Of a stretch of DNA of 64,000 nt, positions 20,549 to 29,211 are shown piece by piece. The position numbers and the translations under genes were made by a program. The first letter of the stretch is position 1. Each line of letters begins with the position of its first letter. The DNA comes from Aquimarina acroporae (GTDB lineage: Bacteria; Bacteroidota; Bacteroidia; Flavobacteriales; Flavobacteriaceae): positions 1 through 64,000 of the forward strand of contig NZ_JALPRE010000016.1 of assembly GCF_023195925.1 (NCBI RefSeq). Direction: 5' to 3'. The notes under the pieces are model-generated. The model was not told where the DNA came from and made no database searches. It saw only the letters and a list, made by a program, of their open reading frames with translations.

Positions 20549-20743
20549 TTAAATTTCTTCTTGATCTCTTAAGTGCTGAATATACTGCGCTTTTTGAACT
20601 TGAGCTCTACGCTCTACAGAAGGCTTTGTAAATTGTTGACGTTTACGAAGCTGACGCATCGTACCTGTTCTATCAAATTTACGCTTAAAACGTTTTAACG
20701 CTCTATCTATATTTTCTCCGTCTTTTACTGGTATTATTAACAT
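20549..20743 (-). CDS. rpsU: 30S ribosomal protein S21 (bS21)
   Basis: The 64-residue basic protein begins MLIIPVKDGENIDRALKRFKRKF, which is diagnostic for bS21. In Flavobacteriia bS21, with bS6 and bS18, is known to sequester the anti-Shine-Dalgarno end of 16S rRNA. This gene is preceded by a strong Shine-Dalgarno sequence, unlike most genes in the window, and by a consensus promoter, which fits the reported model of bS21 autoregulation. Confidence 0.97.
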   Translation of the reverse strand: MLIIPVKDGENIDRALKRFKRKFDRTGTMRQLRKRQQFTKPSVERRAQVQKAQYIQHLRDQEEI

Positions 20744-20748
20744 AGTTG

Positions 20749-20758
20749 CACCTCCTTT
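20749..20758 (-). promoter_or_regulatory. rpsU: Strong Shine-Dalgarno site of rpsU
   Basis: The minus strand reads AGAAAGGAGGTGCAACT and then the rpsU ATG. AAAGGAGG is a near-perfect complement to the 16S rRNA 3' end at normal spacing. Bacteroidota genes rarely have this; I saw nothing comparable before the other ribosomal protein genes here. Regulatory meaning is taken from published Flavobacterium work on bS21. Confidence 0.85.
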
Positions 20759-20775
20759 CTTTAAAAATTAGAGTG

Positions 20776-20804
20776 CAAAGATAATACAAAACTAGAATCT
20801 ACAA
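20776..20804 (-). promoter_or_regulatory. rpsU: Promoter of rpsU
   Basis: TTG (20802-20804), an 18-base spacer and TATCTTTG (20776-20783) on the minus strand match the Bacteroidota consensus. The predicted transcript start leaves a leader of roughly 25-30 bases that contains the Shine-Dalgarno site. Confidence 0.78.
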
Positions 20805-20931
20805 AGCTTTTTTTAGTCTTGTTGATTTTTTTTAATCACATATCTAAAAGAAAACGACCTTTTACGCATCTCAAGGGGGGTAGTTCGACACATAAAAAAC
20901 CGTTTTCTATTATGGAGTTTTAGTCAGTATA

Positions 20932-22311
20932 TTATTTTAATGACCAAACTGTATACCCCTTTGGTGGCGCTTGAATTTTAACCCATCTTCCACCTTGAGT
21001 TACGGGCTCCCAACCAGAGTTACCTGTATAGTCTTTGATCCTTCTACTTGACCAATTTGTTTCTACCCATCTTTCTTTCCATGAGTTTGAATTATTTATA
21101 TATACAATTAATCCATTTTTTCCTCCTCCACCATTTCTTTTTGCAATATACTCATCAGTATCAGTCCATAAATTGGTAGTACTTCCTCCTGCAAGGTTGT
21201 TATGAATCCAAATCAAGTTATTCATTTTAGATTTACTTAACCATTCTTCATAATCTCTATAAAATATGGCCGGATAACCTTCATGGGTAAGAATATATGC
21301 ATAAGCCAATAGCTTATTGTTAATAATTTCATCTGTATCGTGATTCGCCACAAACGTAACCGCTCTTGAAGGGTTTCTTTTCCATAACATATCACCATTA
21401 AGCGCATTCAGGTTATTCCCCATAAATGCATCTCTCATTTTATAATAGCAACCAAAATCAAAAGCAGACATTTGTGCCTGGTTTACCCACCAGTTTAAGG
21501 TATTCACATTTCCGTCCCAATATTCTCCTACAGCAAAACCTCCTACAGCATTTCTAAATTGTCTTGGAACCCAAGGCTCAAAACCTTTCACATAATCAAA
21601 CCTCCATCCATCAAATTTCATGGTATTCTTATAATATTTCGCAACTGAATTTGACCTTTTCCACAGCCAATCCTGAACATATCCTTTTTTATGACTTAAA
21701 TCTGGGAAACCACCAAATATTCCGCTATCAGAATTATATTGGTCATTAGGGTGAAAATCATATTTGGTTCTATTAAACTTACCCGACAGCGGATTGAACT
21801 TGGTATAGGTATTTTTGCCTGCAAACTCATTCCATTCTAAATCTCCTCCACTATTATGATTTATAACAATATCTGCGATGACACTTAATTGATTACTGTG
21901 CGCTCTAGAAATCAGGCTTTCTAACTCAGCTTTAGATCCAAAACGAGTCTCTGTACTTCCCATTTGGTTATACTGACCAAAATCATAATAATCAAAAGGA
22001 TCATACCCCATAGAAAAGGGACCATTTTGCGCTTTACTTACTGGAGGCAACCAAATGGCATCTATCCCAGCATTACTCCATGAGCTCACTTTACCTTTTA
22101 CTACATTCCACCAGGTACCTCCCGCTGGAACATCCCAATAAAATGCTTGCATCATTACTCCAGATCCTATAGGCTTAAGGGCCTTTGCAGAAACTTCTAG
22201 GGAAGGCTCTGCCGACTCTACCGGAACGGTATCTACTACTTCATCCTTGGCGCAGGAAACGAACAAAAACGCCAGAATGACAAATCCATAAAAAAACTTG
22301 CTGATTTTCAT
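20932..22311 (-). CDS. Alpha-amylase, GH13, lipoprotein
   Basis: The protein hydrolyses alpha-1,4-glucans at the cell surface or in the periplasm. It has a lipoprotein signal (MKISKFFYGF..., lipobox LFVSC with Cys20) and then a GH13 barrel from about residue 45. The four GH13 signatures are visible: DIVINH (147-152), GWRFD with nucleophile Asp239, GEYWD with acid/base Glu263, and VANHD with His324-Asp325. The C-terminal beta domain ends in APPKGYTVWSLK. At 459 residues it resembles short plant/bacterial-type GH13 enzymes. The gene is monocistronic, with no SusC/SusD pair nearby. Two tandem LacI-type operators lie upstream, which implies sugar-responsive control. Confidence 0.93.
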   Translation of the reverse strand: MKISKFFYGFVILAFLFVSCAKDEVVDTVPVESAEPSLEVSAKALKPIGSGVMMQAFYWDVPAGGTWWNVVKGKVSSWSNAGIDAIWLPPVSKAQNGPFSMGYDPFDYYDFGQYNQMGSTETRFGSKAELESLISRAHSNQLSVIADIVINHNSGGDLEWNEFAGKNTYTKFNPLSGKFNRTKYDFHPNDQYNSDSGIFGGFPDLSHKKGYVQDWLWKRSNSVAKYYKNTMKFDGWRFDYVKGFEPWVPRQFRNAVGGFAVGEYWDGNVNTLNWWVNQAQMSAFDFGCYYKMRDAFMGNNLNALNGDMLWKRNPSRAVTFVANHDTDEIINNKLLAYAYILTHEGYPAIFYRDYEEWLSKSKMNNLIWIHNNLAGGSTTNLWTDTDEYIAKRNGGGGKNGLIVYINNSNSWKERWVETNWSSRRIKDYTGNSGWEPVTQGGRWVKIQAPPKGYTVWSLK

Positions 22312-22335
22312 ATTTTTTTAGTGTTTGTGTTAATT

Positions 22336-22360
22336 TTTTTCAAATTACTGATTTGAAAAA
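22336..22360 (-). promoter_or_regulatory. Inverted repeat between operators and amylase start
   Basis: TTTTTCAAAT and ATTTGAAAAA are perfect 10-bp inverted arms with a 5-base spacer, just downstream of the operator pair in the direction of transcription. It contains the only weak -7-like sequence here (TAATTTG). It could be a further operator or a leader hairpin. Confidence 0.4.
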
Positions 22361-22363
22361 GAA

Positions 22364-22397
22364 CGAAAACGTTTGAAATATTACGAAAACGTTTTCG
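22364..22397. promoter_or_regulatory. Two LacI-family-type operators upstream of the amylase
   Basis: CGAAAACGTTTTCG (22384-22397) is a perfect 14-bp palindrome with a central CG, the hallmark of LacI/GalR-family sites. A second copy with one weaker arm, CGAAAACGTTTGA, starts at 22364. Their centres are exactly 20 bp apart, so both face the same side of the helix. The nearer one is about 60 bases from the amylase ATG. No LacI regulator gene is in the window. Confidence 0.75.
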
Positions 22398-22441
22398 TGT
22401 TGATAAAACACTCATAATTCAATGAAAATACTAGTAAAAAG

Positions 22442-22487
22442 AAATACTGTTTTCAAGACATCGAAAGATTACTCGAAAACAGTATTT
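22442..22487 (-). terminator. Hairpin after the acyl-CoA dehydrogenase gene
   Basis: AAATACTGTTTTC and GAAAACAGTATTT are perfect 13-bp arms with a 20-base loop, followed on the minus strand by CTTTTTAC. The loop is long and the T run short, so termination may be partial. Confidence 0.5.
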
Positions 22488-22530
22488 ATATCAAATTAGG
22501 ATTAACTGTGGTTAACCTTAACCTACCCGA

Positions 22531-23697
22531 TTAAGTGGCAGGCTTATACTCTTTTTTATCGATTACCATTTTGGCTATGATTTCTCTTAATATCTCTGAA
22601 GTTCCTCCTCCAATAGGCCCCAACCTACTATCTCTAAACAATCTTGCCATAGGATATTCTTCCATATACCCGTAACCCCCAAGCAGTTGTAGACATTTAT
22701 ATGCTACTTTATCCGCCATTTTGGTAGAGAGCAACTTAGACATAGAAGCTTCTTTTACCACATATTGCCCAAGATCTAATCTTTTGGCAATAGAATAATT
22801 GAACTCTTTACACATTTCCATTTCACTCGCCATATCGGCTACAGCATGTCTTAGTGCTTGAAATTTATCGATAGTCTTACCAAAAGCTTCTCGTTCAGAC
22901 ATATATTGTATTACATAGTCTACAGCAAATTCTGCTCTAGCATGAGCATTAATTCCCATTATCAATCGTTCCAGGGCAAAATGTTGCATTATATAAGAAA
23001 AACCTTTGTTTTCTTCTCCCATGAGATTTTCTAAAGGAACCTTTACATCATCAAAAGCTATTTCACCCGTATCTGAAGCACGCCACCCCAACTTATCTAA
23101 TTTGGTAGCCGATACTCCAGGTGTATCGCGATCCATTACAAATATACTTATCCCTTTATTTCCAAGTTCTGGGCTAGTTTTAGCCGCAACTACTAAATAA
23201 TCACTATACACCCCATTGGTAATAAACGTTTTTGAACCATTAATCACATAGTGATCTCCATCTTTGACCGCAGTAGTTCTCATACCGGCTACATCTGAAC
23301 CTCCAAAAGGTTCTGTTATCGCTAAACATCCTATTTTTTCACCAGAGATACTTGGTCTTAAGTATTCTTCTTTTATTCTATGATCACCTTCCTTATTAAG
23401 GTGTGTCATTGCCAGATAAACGTGAGCCCAGATAGCTGCGGCAAATCCTCCTGAATTGATTTTTTGTAATTCTTCTAAAAGAATAACTGTATAAAAAAGA
23501 TCAAGCCCTAGTCCACCATATTCTTCGGGATATGCTATTCCAAAATATCCCATCTCCCCAAATTTCTCCCAGATAAAACGGTCTATAACACCTGTTTCTT
23601 CCCATTTTTCAATATGTGGCGCGACTTCCTTCTTTAGAAATTCCTTTAAACTTTGCCTAAACAATTCGTGCTCTTCAGTAAAATACATACTATTCAT
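22531..23697 (-). CDS. Acyl-CoA dehydrogenase
   Basis: This FAD-dependent enzyme of 388 residues performs alpha,beta-dehydrogenation of acyl-CoA in fatty-acid or branched-chain amino-acid breakdown. The N-terminal helical domain (FRQSLKEFLKKEVAPHIEKWEE), the central beta domain (CLAITEPFGGSDVAGMRTTA) and the C-terminal flavin-binding part (QLLGGYGYMEEYPMARLFRD) are in order. The usual catalytic Glu of the YEGT segment is replaced (IGGGTSEI); a Glu in FALERLIMG fits the alternative base position described for isovaleryl- and long-chain enzymes, from memory. A palindrome lies upstream at 23758. Substrate cannot be assigned. Confidence 0.92.
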   Translation of the reverse strand: MNSMYFTEEHELFRQSLKEFLKKEVAPHIEKWEETGVIDRFIWEKFGEMGYFGIAYPEEYGGLGLDLFYTVILLEELQKINSGGFAAAIWAHVYLAMTHLNKEGDHRIKEEYLRPSISGEKIGCLAITEPFGGSDVAGMRTTAVKDGDHYVINGSKTFITNGVYSDYLVVAAKTSPELGNKGISIFVMDRDTPGVSATKLDKLGWRASDTGEIAFDDVKVPLENLMGEENKGFSYIMQHFALERLIMGINAHARAEFAVDYVIQYMSEREAFGKTIDKFQALRHAVADMASEMEMCKEFNYSIAKRLDLGQYVVKEASMSKLLSTKMADKVAYKCLQLLGGYGYMEEYPMARLFRDSRLGPIGGGTSEILREIIAKMVIDKKEYKPAT

Positions 23698-23757
23698 CTG
23701 TTCTTTTATAGTTTTAAAATACAGACCTGCCTTATGCAGGTAGTAATCGCCAGAGTT

Positions 23758-23773
23758 TCATAGTTAACTATGA
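23758..23773. promoter_or_regulatory. Perfect 16-bp palindrome upstream of the acyl-CoA dehydrogenase
   Basis: TCATAGTTAACTATGA is a perfect palindrome 61 bases before the start codon, itself flanked by a wider pair AGAGTTT/AAACTCT. A small hairpin ACCTGC-cttat-GCAGGT follows at 23725-23741 in the presumed leader. It looks like an operator for a dimeric repressor (TetR-like is a guess). No regulator is nearby. Confidence 0.45.
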
Positions 23774-23915
23774 CTTTTTTTACAAACTCTATAACGCAAT
23801 CTTTACGTGTATTGTTAATAATATTACCATTTGATTAAAATAAATCCATTTGAAGCCGAAGAAACTCCATTTAAATTTAGGATTTATCAAAATTTACAGC
23901 AATTTTTTCCGATTA

Positions 23916-24773
23916 TTATTTTAATGTCAAATATAATGCTATTCTATCGATTTTTTCCAAATAAAACCCGTCGATTTTTCCTAATTCTTCAAAATCGGAA
24001 ATTTCTCCATATTTTTTAATAAAATCTCTAATCTCGAGAGCCGTTTCAAAATCAAAATAAGGGATAGCTATCAATTCATTGATACTGGCTGTATTAATAT
24101 TAACCTTTTTAATTTGCTTCCCTTTTTTCACAGTGTAACCAGATAGAATCTTTTTTCTATGATAATCATATAAGCCCTGTACATCTTTCAATTGAATATC
24201 ATGAGCAAACCCTCCTATTTTATTTCTATATCCTACAATTCTTTCGGCAACAAAACCAGGAATATTAACCTCTTTTTCCAACTCTTGTATAGTAACTGTA
24301 TTTAAATCCAACTTTTGATAGAAAGTTTTGCGAAATATTTTATGTTGTTTTCTTTTTGTTTTACGCTTCGAAACCCAATCTGGAAATTTAAAAAACGGAG
24401 AAATATTTTTCAACACAGCATCTGAAACTCCTGTTACTTTTTGAAAATCTGAAATAGAATATAACCAGTTGTTCTTACTTCTATATGTATATAACCTATC
24501 TAACTCTTCGGGGGAGAGCCCTAAAACATACCCTTTATAATCGTTCAAAAAATTAGGATTAAAAGGTCTTAACTTATACTCTCTTTTAGATATCGATTTA
24601 CTAGCGTATAAAGAAACAGCTTGCTTACTGAGTTCTTTCACCTCTGCTATTTCTAGCTGTTCTTGTTCATTTATCGATCTAAAGCTGAAAAAGATAAGTA
24701 TCAAAAACAAAAAAATCGACAAAAGAAAAATCCCATTTCGAAAACGTGAATGTATTTCAAAATGGGATTTCAT
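23916..24773 (-). CDS. Helix-hairpin-helix protein with N-terminal membrane anchor
   Basis: The 285-residue protein has one N-terminal transmembrane segment (about residues 13-32, very hydrophobic) and then three repeats of the ComEA-type helix-hairpin-helix kind: around residues 75-130, around 150-200 (KLDLNTVTIQELEKEVNIPGF) and around 215-280 (VNINTASINELIAIPYF). ComEA-like proteins bind DNA for uptake in competent bacteria, but in Bacteroidota such proteins are common without proof of that role. It lies 20 bases downstream of the AGCS symporter gene and may be cotranscribed. Confidence 0.85.
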   Translation of the reverse strand: MKSHFEIHSRFRNGIFLLSIFLFLILIFFSFRSINEQEQLEIAEVKELSKQAVSLYASKSISKREYKLRPFNPNFLNDYKGYVLGLSPEELDRLYTYRSKNNWLYSISDFQKVTGVSDAVLKNISPFFKFPDWVSKRKTKRKQHKIFRKTFYQKLDLNTVTIQELEKEVNIPGFVAERIVGYRNKIGGFAHDIQLKDVQGLYDYHRKKILSGYTVKKGKQIKKVNINTASINELIAIPYFDFETALEIRDFIKKYGEISDFEELGKIDGFYLEKIDRIALYLTLK

Positions 24774-24793
24774 ACTTTATTTAGTGTTATTTA

Positions 24794-26395
24794 TTATTTT
24801 TTTGAAGCTTTAATAGCATCAAAATATCTCTTAAGTTGCTTTTTAACTACCGGGAACAAGAAGTATAACCCGATCATATTTGGGAATACCATGGCAAAAA
24901 TCATTGCATCAGAGAATGCCCAAATTGAATTCATACTAGCAGCCGCTCCTATAACTACAAAAGTTAAGAAAAGTAATTTGTAAGTTAAGTCAGCTTTTTT
25001 ACCTCTACCGAATAAAAATTTCCAGGATTGAAGTCCGTAATAAGACCATGAGATCATTGTTGATACTGCGAATAAAACTACAGCAATAGTTAAGAATATA
25101 TTAGAATAAGGTATAAAAGCACCAAACGCTTTTGCTGTAATACCAGCACCTTCGTAGGATACTCCGTCAATCATTACAGCCCCGCTTCCATCACCACCGT
25201 AAACAAAAGCACCATTAGCATTAAAAATAATAATAACCAATGCTGTCATTGTACAGATAACTACTGTATCAATAAACGGTTCTAATAAGGCAACCAGACC
25301 TTCAGAAGCTGAATATTTCGTTTTTACTGCAGAGTGTGCGATTGACGCAGATCCTGCTCCAGCTTCATTTGAGAAAGCCGCTCTTTTGAAACCTACTAAT
25401 AGCACTCCTATAACACCTCCTACACCTATTGCTTTAGGATTAAATGCTTCTGTTACGATTAATCCAATTGCATCATCTATAAATGAAAAGTGACTAAAAA
25501 TAATATATAAACAAGCGATTATATACATCACTGCCATAAATGGAACCACTTTTTCTGTAACTGAAGCGATACGCTTGATTCCTCCAATGATAATAATTCC
25601 AACTAATAAGGCCAGTATCAATCCGATCACTGTTCCAGCCGCAGCACTTTCTAATCCAAGCAATTCTTTTAAAACCACTGTTGCCTGATTCGATTGCGCA
25701 GCGTTTCCACCTCCAAAGGACCCTCCAATACAAAATATCGCGAACAAAACCGCAGCTATTTTACCAAGCCAAACAAAACCTTTTTCTTTAAGACCTTTAC
25801 TTAAGTAATACATAGGCCCACCGTACACGGTACCATCTTCACCTACATCTCTATATTGTACTCCAAGCGTACATTCTACAAACTTTGTAGACATTCCTAA
25901 TAAACCACAGATGATCATCCAAAATGTTGCACCAGGTCCTCCCAATGCAATTGCCAGGGCTACCCCCGCAATATTACCATTACCTACTGTTCCCGAAACC
26001 GCAGTAGCCAATGCCTGAAAGTGAGAAACCTCCCCTTCTTTTGATTCGTCTCTAATCGTATCTTTTATATCTCCATCTACAGCAGCACCTGGATCCCCTA
26101 CTCCATGACCCTCAACATCATCATATTTACCTCTAACTACATTTATAGCTCGTCCAAAATATCGGATATTCGGAAAACCAAAATAAATTGTAAAAAACAA
26201 TGCACTTAATACTAATAAAATGATTACAAAAGGTGCACCACTAAATACCTCGAAGAAAATTACTTTTGAGAAGAAGTCTGAAATTGGCTTAAAGCCTTCA
26301 TCTATTCTTTGGTCAAGGCCTTTTTCTGTGGTCTCTTGTGCTATGGTAATAAAAGGAAGTATTAATGCTAAAATTGAAAGAAGAAATCTCTTCAT
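24794..26395 (-). CDS. Sodium:alanine/glycine symporter, AGCS family
   Basis: The 533-residue integral membrane protein takes up alanine or glycine with Na+ or H+. It has about eleven hydrophobic segments and the family signatures SGTVGNGNIAGVALAIALGGPGA near residue 135-155 (in pieces) and FSNEAGAGSASIAHSAVKT near residue 345. The N-terminus (MKRFLLSILALILPFITIAQ) looks like a cleavable signal, and there is an extra polar insert near residues 95-125 (GHGVGDPGAAVDGDIKDT), as is often seen in Bacteroidota members of the family. Confidence 0.93.
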   Translation of the reverse strand: MKRFLLSILALILPFITIAQETTEKGLDQRIDEGFKPISDFFSKVIFFEVFSGAPFVIILLVLSALFFTIYFGFPNIRYFGRAINVVRGKYDDVEGHGVGDPGAAVDGDIKDTIRDESKEGEVSHFQALATAVSGTVGNGNIAGVALAIALGGPGATFWMIICGLLGMSTKFVECTLGVQYRDVGEDGTVYGGPMYYLSKGLKEKGFVWLGKIAAVLFAIFCIGGSFGGGNAAQSNQATVVLKELLGLESAAAGTVIGLILALLVGIIIIGGIKRIASVTEKVVPFMAVMYIIACLYIIFSHFSFIDDAIGLIVTEAFNPKAIGVGGVIGVLLVGFKRAAFSNEAGAGSASIAHSAVKTKYSASEGLVALLEPFIDTVVICTMTALVIIIFNANGAFVYGGDGSGAVMIDGVSYEGAGITAKAFGAFIPYSNIFLTIAVVLFAVSTMISWSYYGLQSWKFLFGRGKKADLTYKLLFLTFVVIGAAASMNSIWAFSDAMIFAMVFPNMIGLYFLFPVVKKQLKRYFDAIKASKK

Positions 26396-26494
26396 GATGA
26401 TGTGAGTTAATTGAATTTAATTGTTATGAAGCCAGCAAGATGCTAAAAAAAACAGTTGTTTACAATTTTTTAAAGGTTAAATGTTTTGTAATTG

Positions 26495-27511
26495 CTAAAT
26501 ATCAAACTCTTTATTTAATAGGTTAATTTGCTCAGGTCTACCGAGAACAACCACCTTACTACCAGGCTTTAGAATTGTATTTGCTTCTGGGTTCACGATG
26601 TATTCACCCGCAGGAGACTTGTACCCTATAATAGTACATCCCGTTCTTGATCTCATATCTATATTAAGGATAGTTCTTTCCTTTTGATCTTCAAACATAT
26701 CTTCAAAAGAAATCTCTTCAATATTTATAGATCTTTTACCCACAATAGAAAGGTTATCTAAAAATTCTATTAAGTCAGGAACCACTACCAAAGAAGCCAT
26801 ATGATCTCCTCCTATTCTATCTGGCATAATTACATTGTCTGCACCAGCCAATCTAATTTTTTTATACGATGCATCTCGAGAAGCTCTACTTATAATCTTA
26901 AGTTCTCTATTAATTTGTCTTGCGGTTAGTACTATAAATAAATTATCTGCATCCTCTGGCAACGTACATATTAAACATTCTGCATTTTTAAGCCCTGCTT
27001 CTATTAACACTTCATCTTCTGTCGCGTTTCCTTTTAGAAACAATATCTTATCACTTTGGTATCTTTCTATAATCTCACTATCATTTTCGATAACAATGAA
27101 CGGTTTATCGTAGGCCATTAGTTTTGCGGCCGCTTGTTTTCCATTTCGACCATATCCTACAATAATGATATGATTTTCGAGCTTATGAATCATTTTTTGC
27201 ATTTTTCTAAGTAATACTCTCTTTGGATCATTTTTACTAACTATATATTCTGTAATAACTGAAACAGAATACGCAAAAATCACAACACTAGTTGAGATTA
27301 AAAATACCGTAAATAATTTCCCATTATCATCTAAGGGTTGTACTTCTTCGAAGCCAACAGTCGTCATTGTTATGACTGTCATATACAATGCATCTACCCA
27401 AGAGTAGTTGGAAAAAAACTTAAACCCAAGTACCCCAATAGCCACTACTACAGCTAGTAGCGATATTGCTATATATATTCTAGGTCTACCCCAGTTCTGA
27501 ATTTTTATCAT
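26495..27511 (-). CDS. Potassium channel protein with RCK (TrkA-N) domain
   Basis: The 338-residue protein has two transmembrane helices with a pore loop in residues 11-90 and a cytosolic RCK domain (HIIIVGYGRNGKQAAAKL) followed by a TrkA-C domain. The selectivity filter reads TVGFEEV (residues 51-57) instead of the usual TVGYGD. The frame is open further upstream (to 27565), but the ATG at 27511 overlaps the PspC stop codon as ATGA and gives a normal N-terminus, so it is preferred. Translational coupling with the PspC gene is likely. It probably conducts K+ under ligand or nucleotide control. Confidence 0.9.
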   Translation of the reverse strand: MIKIQNWGRPRIYIAISLLAVVVAIGVLGFKFFSNYSWVDALYMTVITMTTVGFEEVQPLDDNGKLFTVFLISTSVVIFAYSVSVITEYIVSKNDPKRVLLRKMQKMIHKLENHIIIVGYGRNGKQAAAKLMAYDKPFIVIENDSEIIERYQSDKILFLKGNATEDEVLIEAGLKNAECLICTLPEDADNLFIVLTARQINRELKIISRASRDASYKKIRLAGADNVIMPDRIGGDHMASLVVVPDLIEFLDNLSIVGKRSINIEEISFEDMFEDQKERTILNIDMRSRTGCTIIGYKSPAGEYIVNPEANTILKPGSKVVVLGRPEQINLLNKEFDI

Positions 27512-27729
27512 AGGTCGAAAACAGACGTTCTTTTTGTGTATATTAGGTCTTTCAATTTGAGCCAAAAGGCCATATTAAGATATAATACAAATCCGAGGCC
27601 AGCCGTTGCAAAAGTTAAGTAAATAAAGAACAAACGAACGTTCTTAGCTCTCATTCCAAACCGATCTGCCAACCTTGAAGATACATAAAATCCGTTTCGT
27701 TCTAAAAAGTGTCTTAGATTAGATAACAT
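27508..27729 (-). CDS. PspC domain small membrane protein
   Basis: The 73-residue protein matches PspC: an amphipathic start (RLADRFGMRAKNVRLFFIYLTF) and one or two transmembrane segments (about residues 32-58). PspC proteins take part in envelope-stress sensing, but single-domain versions next to channels are not characterised. The stop codon overlaps the channel start by four bases. Confidence 0.75.
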   Translation of the reverse strand: MLSNLRHFLERNGFYVSSRLADRFGMRAKNVRLFFIYLTFATAGLGFVLYLNMAFWLKLKDLIYTKRTSVFDL

Positions 27730-27758
27730 ATCGCAAAATAAATATATTATCTTAAACT

Positions 27759-29045
27759 TTATCCCGTAGTAAGCAAATAATTACCAATGGCACATTTTAA
27801 ACATGCTTTTTTATCGCAATACTCATTTCTAAGTTGCAGGACTGCCTGTGAATGCATAGCATTTTGTATAGACCATTGTAAATTTGAGAAATTATCTACT
27901 ATTTTATTCTTCTCTGGCTCTATTTGATTGATTACGACTAGCACTTCATCTTCCCAATTTTTCCCCATTGTTTTTGAATAAACAAATTTTAAAGGGAGAA
28001 TGGTGTTTATTAGGAGTAAATCGACAAATGGCTTTGTAATTTTCTTATTTCGAAAAGTAGATTCCTTGCTAAACGTGTAATGATTCTTCCAAAACTCACT
28101 GATCTCGACGGACTCGAAAAACTCATAAAACTCTTCTTTTGTTTTTAACAACAGTATCTTCTGAAATAGTTGAGTGCTAGCACCATACAAACTGGCTAAT
28201 TGTGCTAAACGAATCGTTGGAAAATTTGGAGGTCTTAGTCTAAAAAACTGAATTGGAAGCACTCCAATGCGATCAAGATTAAATTTGTTTTTTAAATAGC
28301 TGTATTCTGTAAAAAGATTATTTGCATATTCGTTATTACCCCACATCTTATCAAGTTCTCCTACTTGCCCGAAGAAAAGTGATTCGACTTGTTTGAGATT
28401 GCCACTACATTTTCGAAGTATTGCAAAATTGATCGATTCGGCCATACTCAAAAATGCTTCCCCATTTACTTTTGATCCAAAACTCTTTGCTAATAATTTA
28501 AAGAGTACTTCTTCCCAATTATTTGATGATTTTATTAGTAACTGAGTTATCAAACCTGTTTTTTGTTCTAACCTTTCTATATATAATCGCTCTTGCCAAT
28601 TAGAAATGACAAAATCAGAAACATTATGCAGTTCATCTTCACAAACAATCCATTTTTGGCTTCTATTCTTAAAAAGCTGAAGATATTTGTGCAATACATC
28701 TGTAGAAACATAATCTTTTAATTGTAGTGTAGAAATTCTTGTAGCGTCTTTTCTATAGATTTCGGTATCATCTTCCCAGACTACATGAAGAATTACATTG
28801 TCATACATACTATCTTTTTTATGATGATGCACATACCAGTCGCTGGATTTTTGGTGAATTTCGACGGTACCCGCCCACTTTTGATCGTTGATTGATAAAA
28901 GGGCATTAAAAAAATCTGGCCCTGACTCTTTGGTATTGTGGATTCCCAGTTGATACAGAAAAATCTCTTCACCTGCTGTTGATCTTAAATTGGTAACATC
29001 AAACTTTTGATATTTCCATAAGTAATGTAGAAAATCTTCGTTCAT
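27759..29045 (-). CDS. DUF2851 family protein
   Basis: The 428-residue protein matches DUF2851, a Bacteroidota family without known function. It begins MNEDFLHYLWKYQKFD and has the conserved GPDFFNALLSINDQKWAGTVEIH region and a cysteine cluster near the C-terminus (CDKKACLKCAIGNYLL), which suggests a metal-binding end. The early part (GTVEIHQKSSDWYVHHH) resembles nuclease folds, but that is inference. It ends 29 bases before the PspC gene. Confidence 0.88.
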   Translation of the reverse strand: MNEDFLHYLWKYQKFDVTNLRSTAGEEIFLYQLGIHNTKESGPDFFNALLSINDQKWAGTVEIHQKSSDWYVHHHKKDSMYDNVILHVVWEDDTEIYRKDATRISTLQLKDYVSTDVLHKYLQLFKNRSQKWIVCEDELHNVSDFVISNWQERLYIERLEQKTGLITQLLIKSSNNWEEVLFKLLAKSFGSKVNGEAFLSMAESINFAILRKCSGNLKQVESLFFGQVGELDKMWGNNEYANNLFTEYSYLKNKFNLDRIGVLPIQFFRLRPPNFPTIRLAQLASLYGASTQLFQKILLLKTKEEFYEFFESVEISEFWKNHYTFSKESTFRNKKITKPFVDLLLINTILPLKFVYSKTMGKNWEDEVLVVINQIEPEKNKIVDNFSNLQWSIQNAMHSQAVLQLRNEYCDKKACLKCAIGNYLLTTG

Positions 29046-29211
29046 CCTATAAAGTATTAGAAGTTTATGATTGAAATGCTACTACATCTTCAGGTAGGAT
29101 GAACAAAATCGTAATATGCATTTTTGATATAGAACCCGAAAATAATAAATTTTAAATGAATAATGTAAGCCACATCAACGAACTTTGACTAACCTTCAAA
29201 CTAACGCTATC

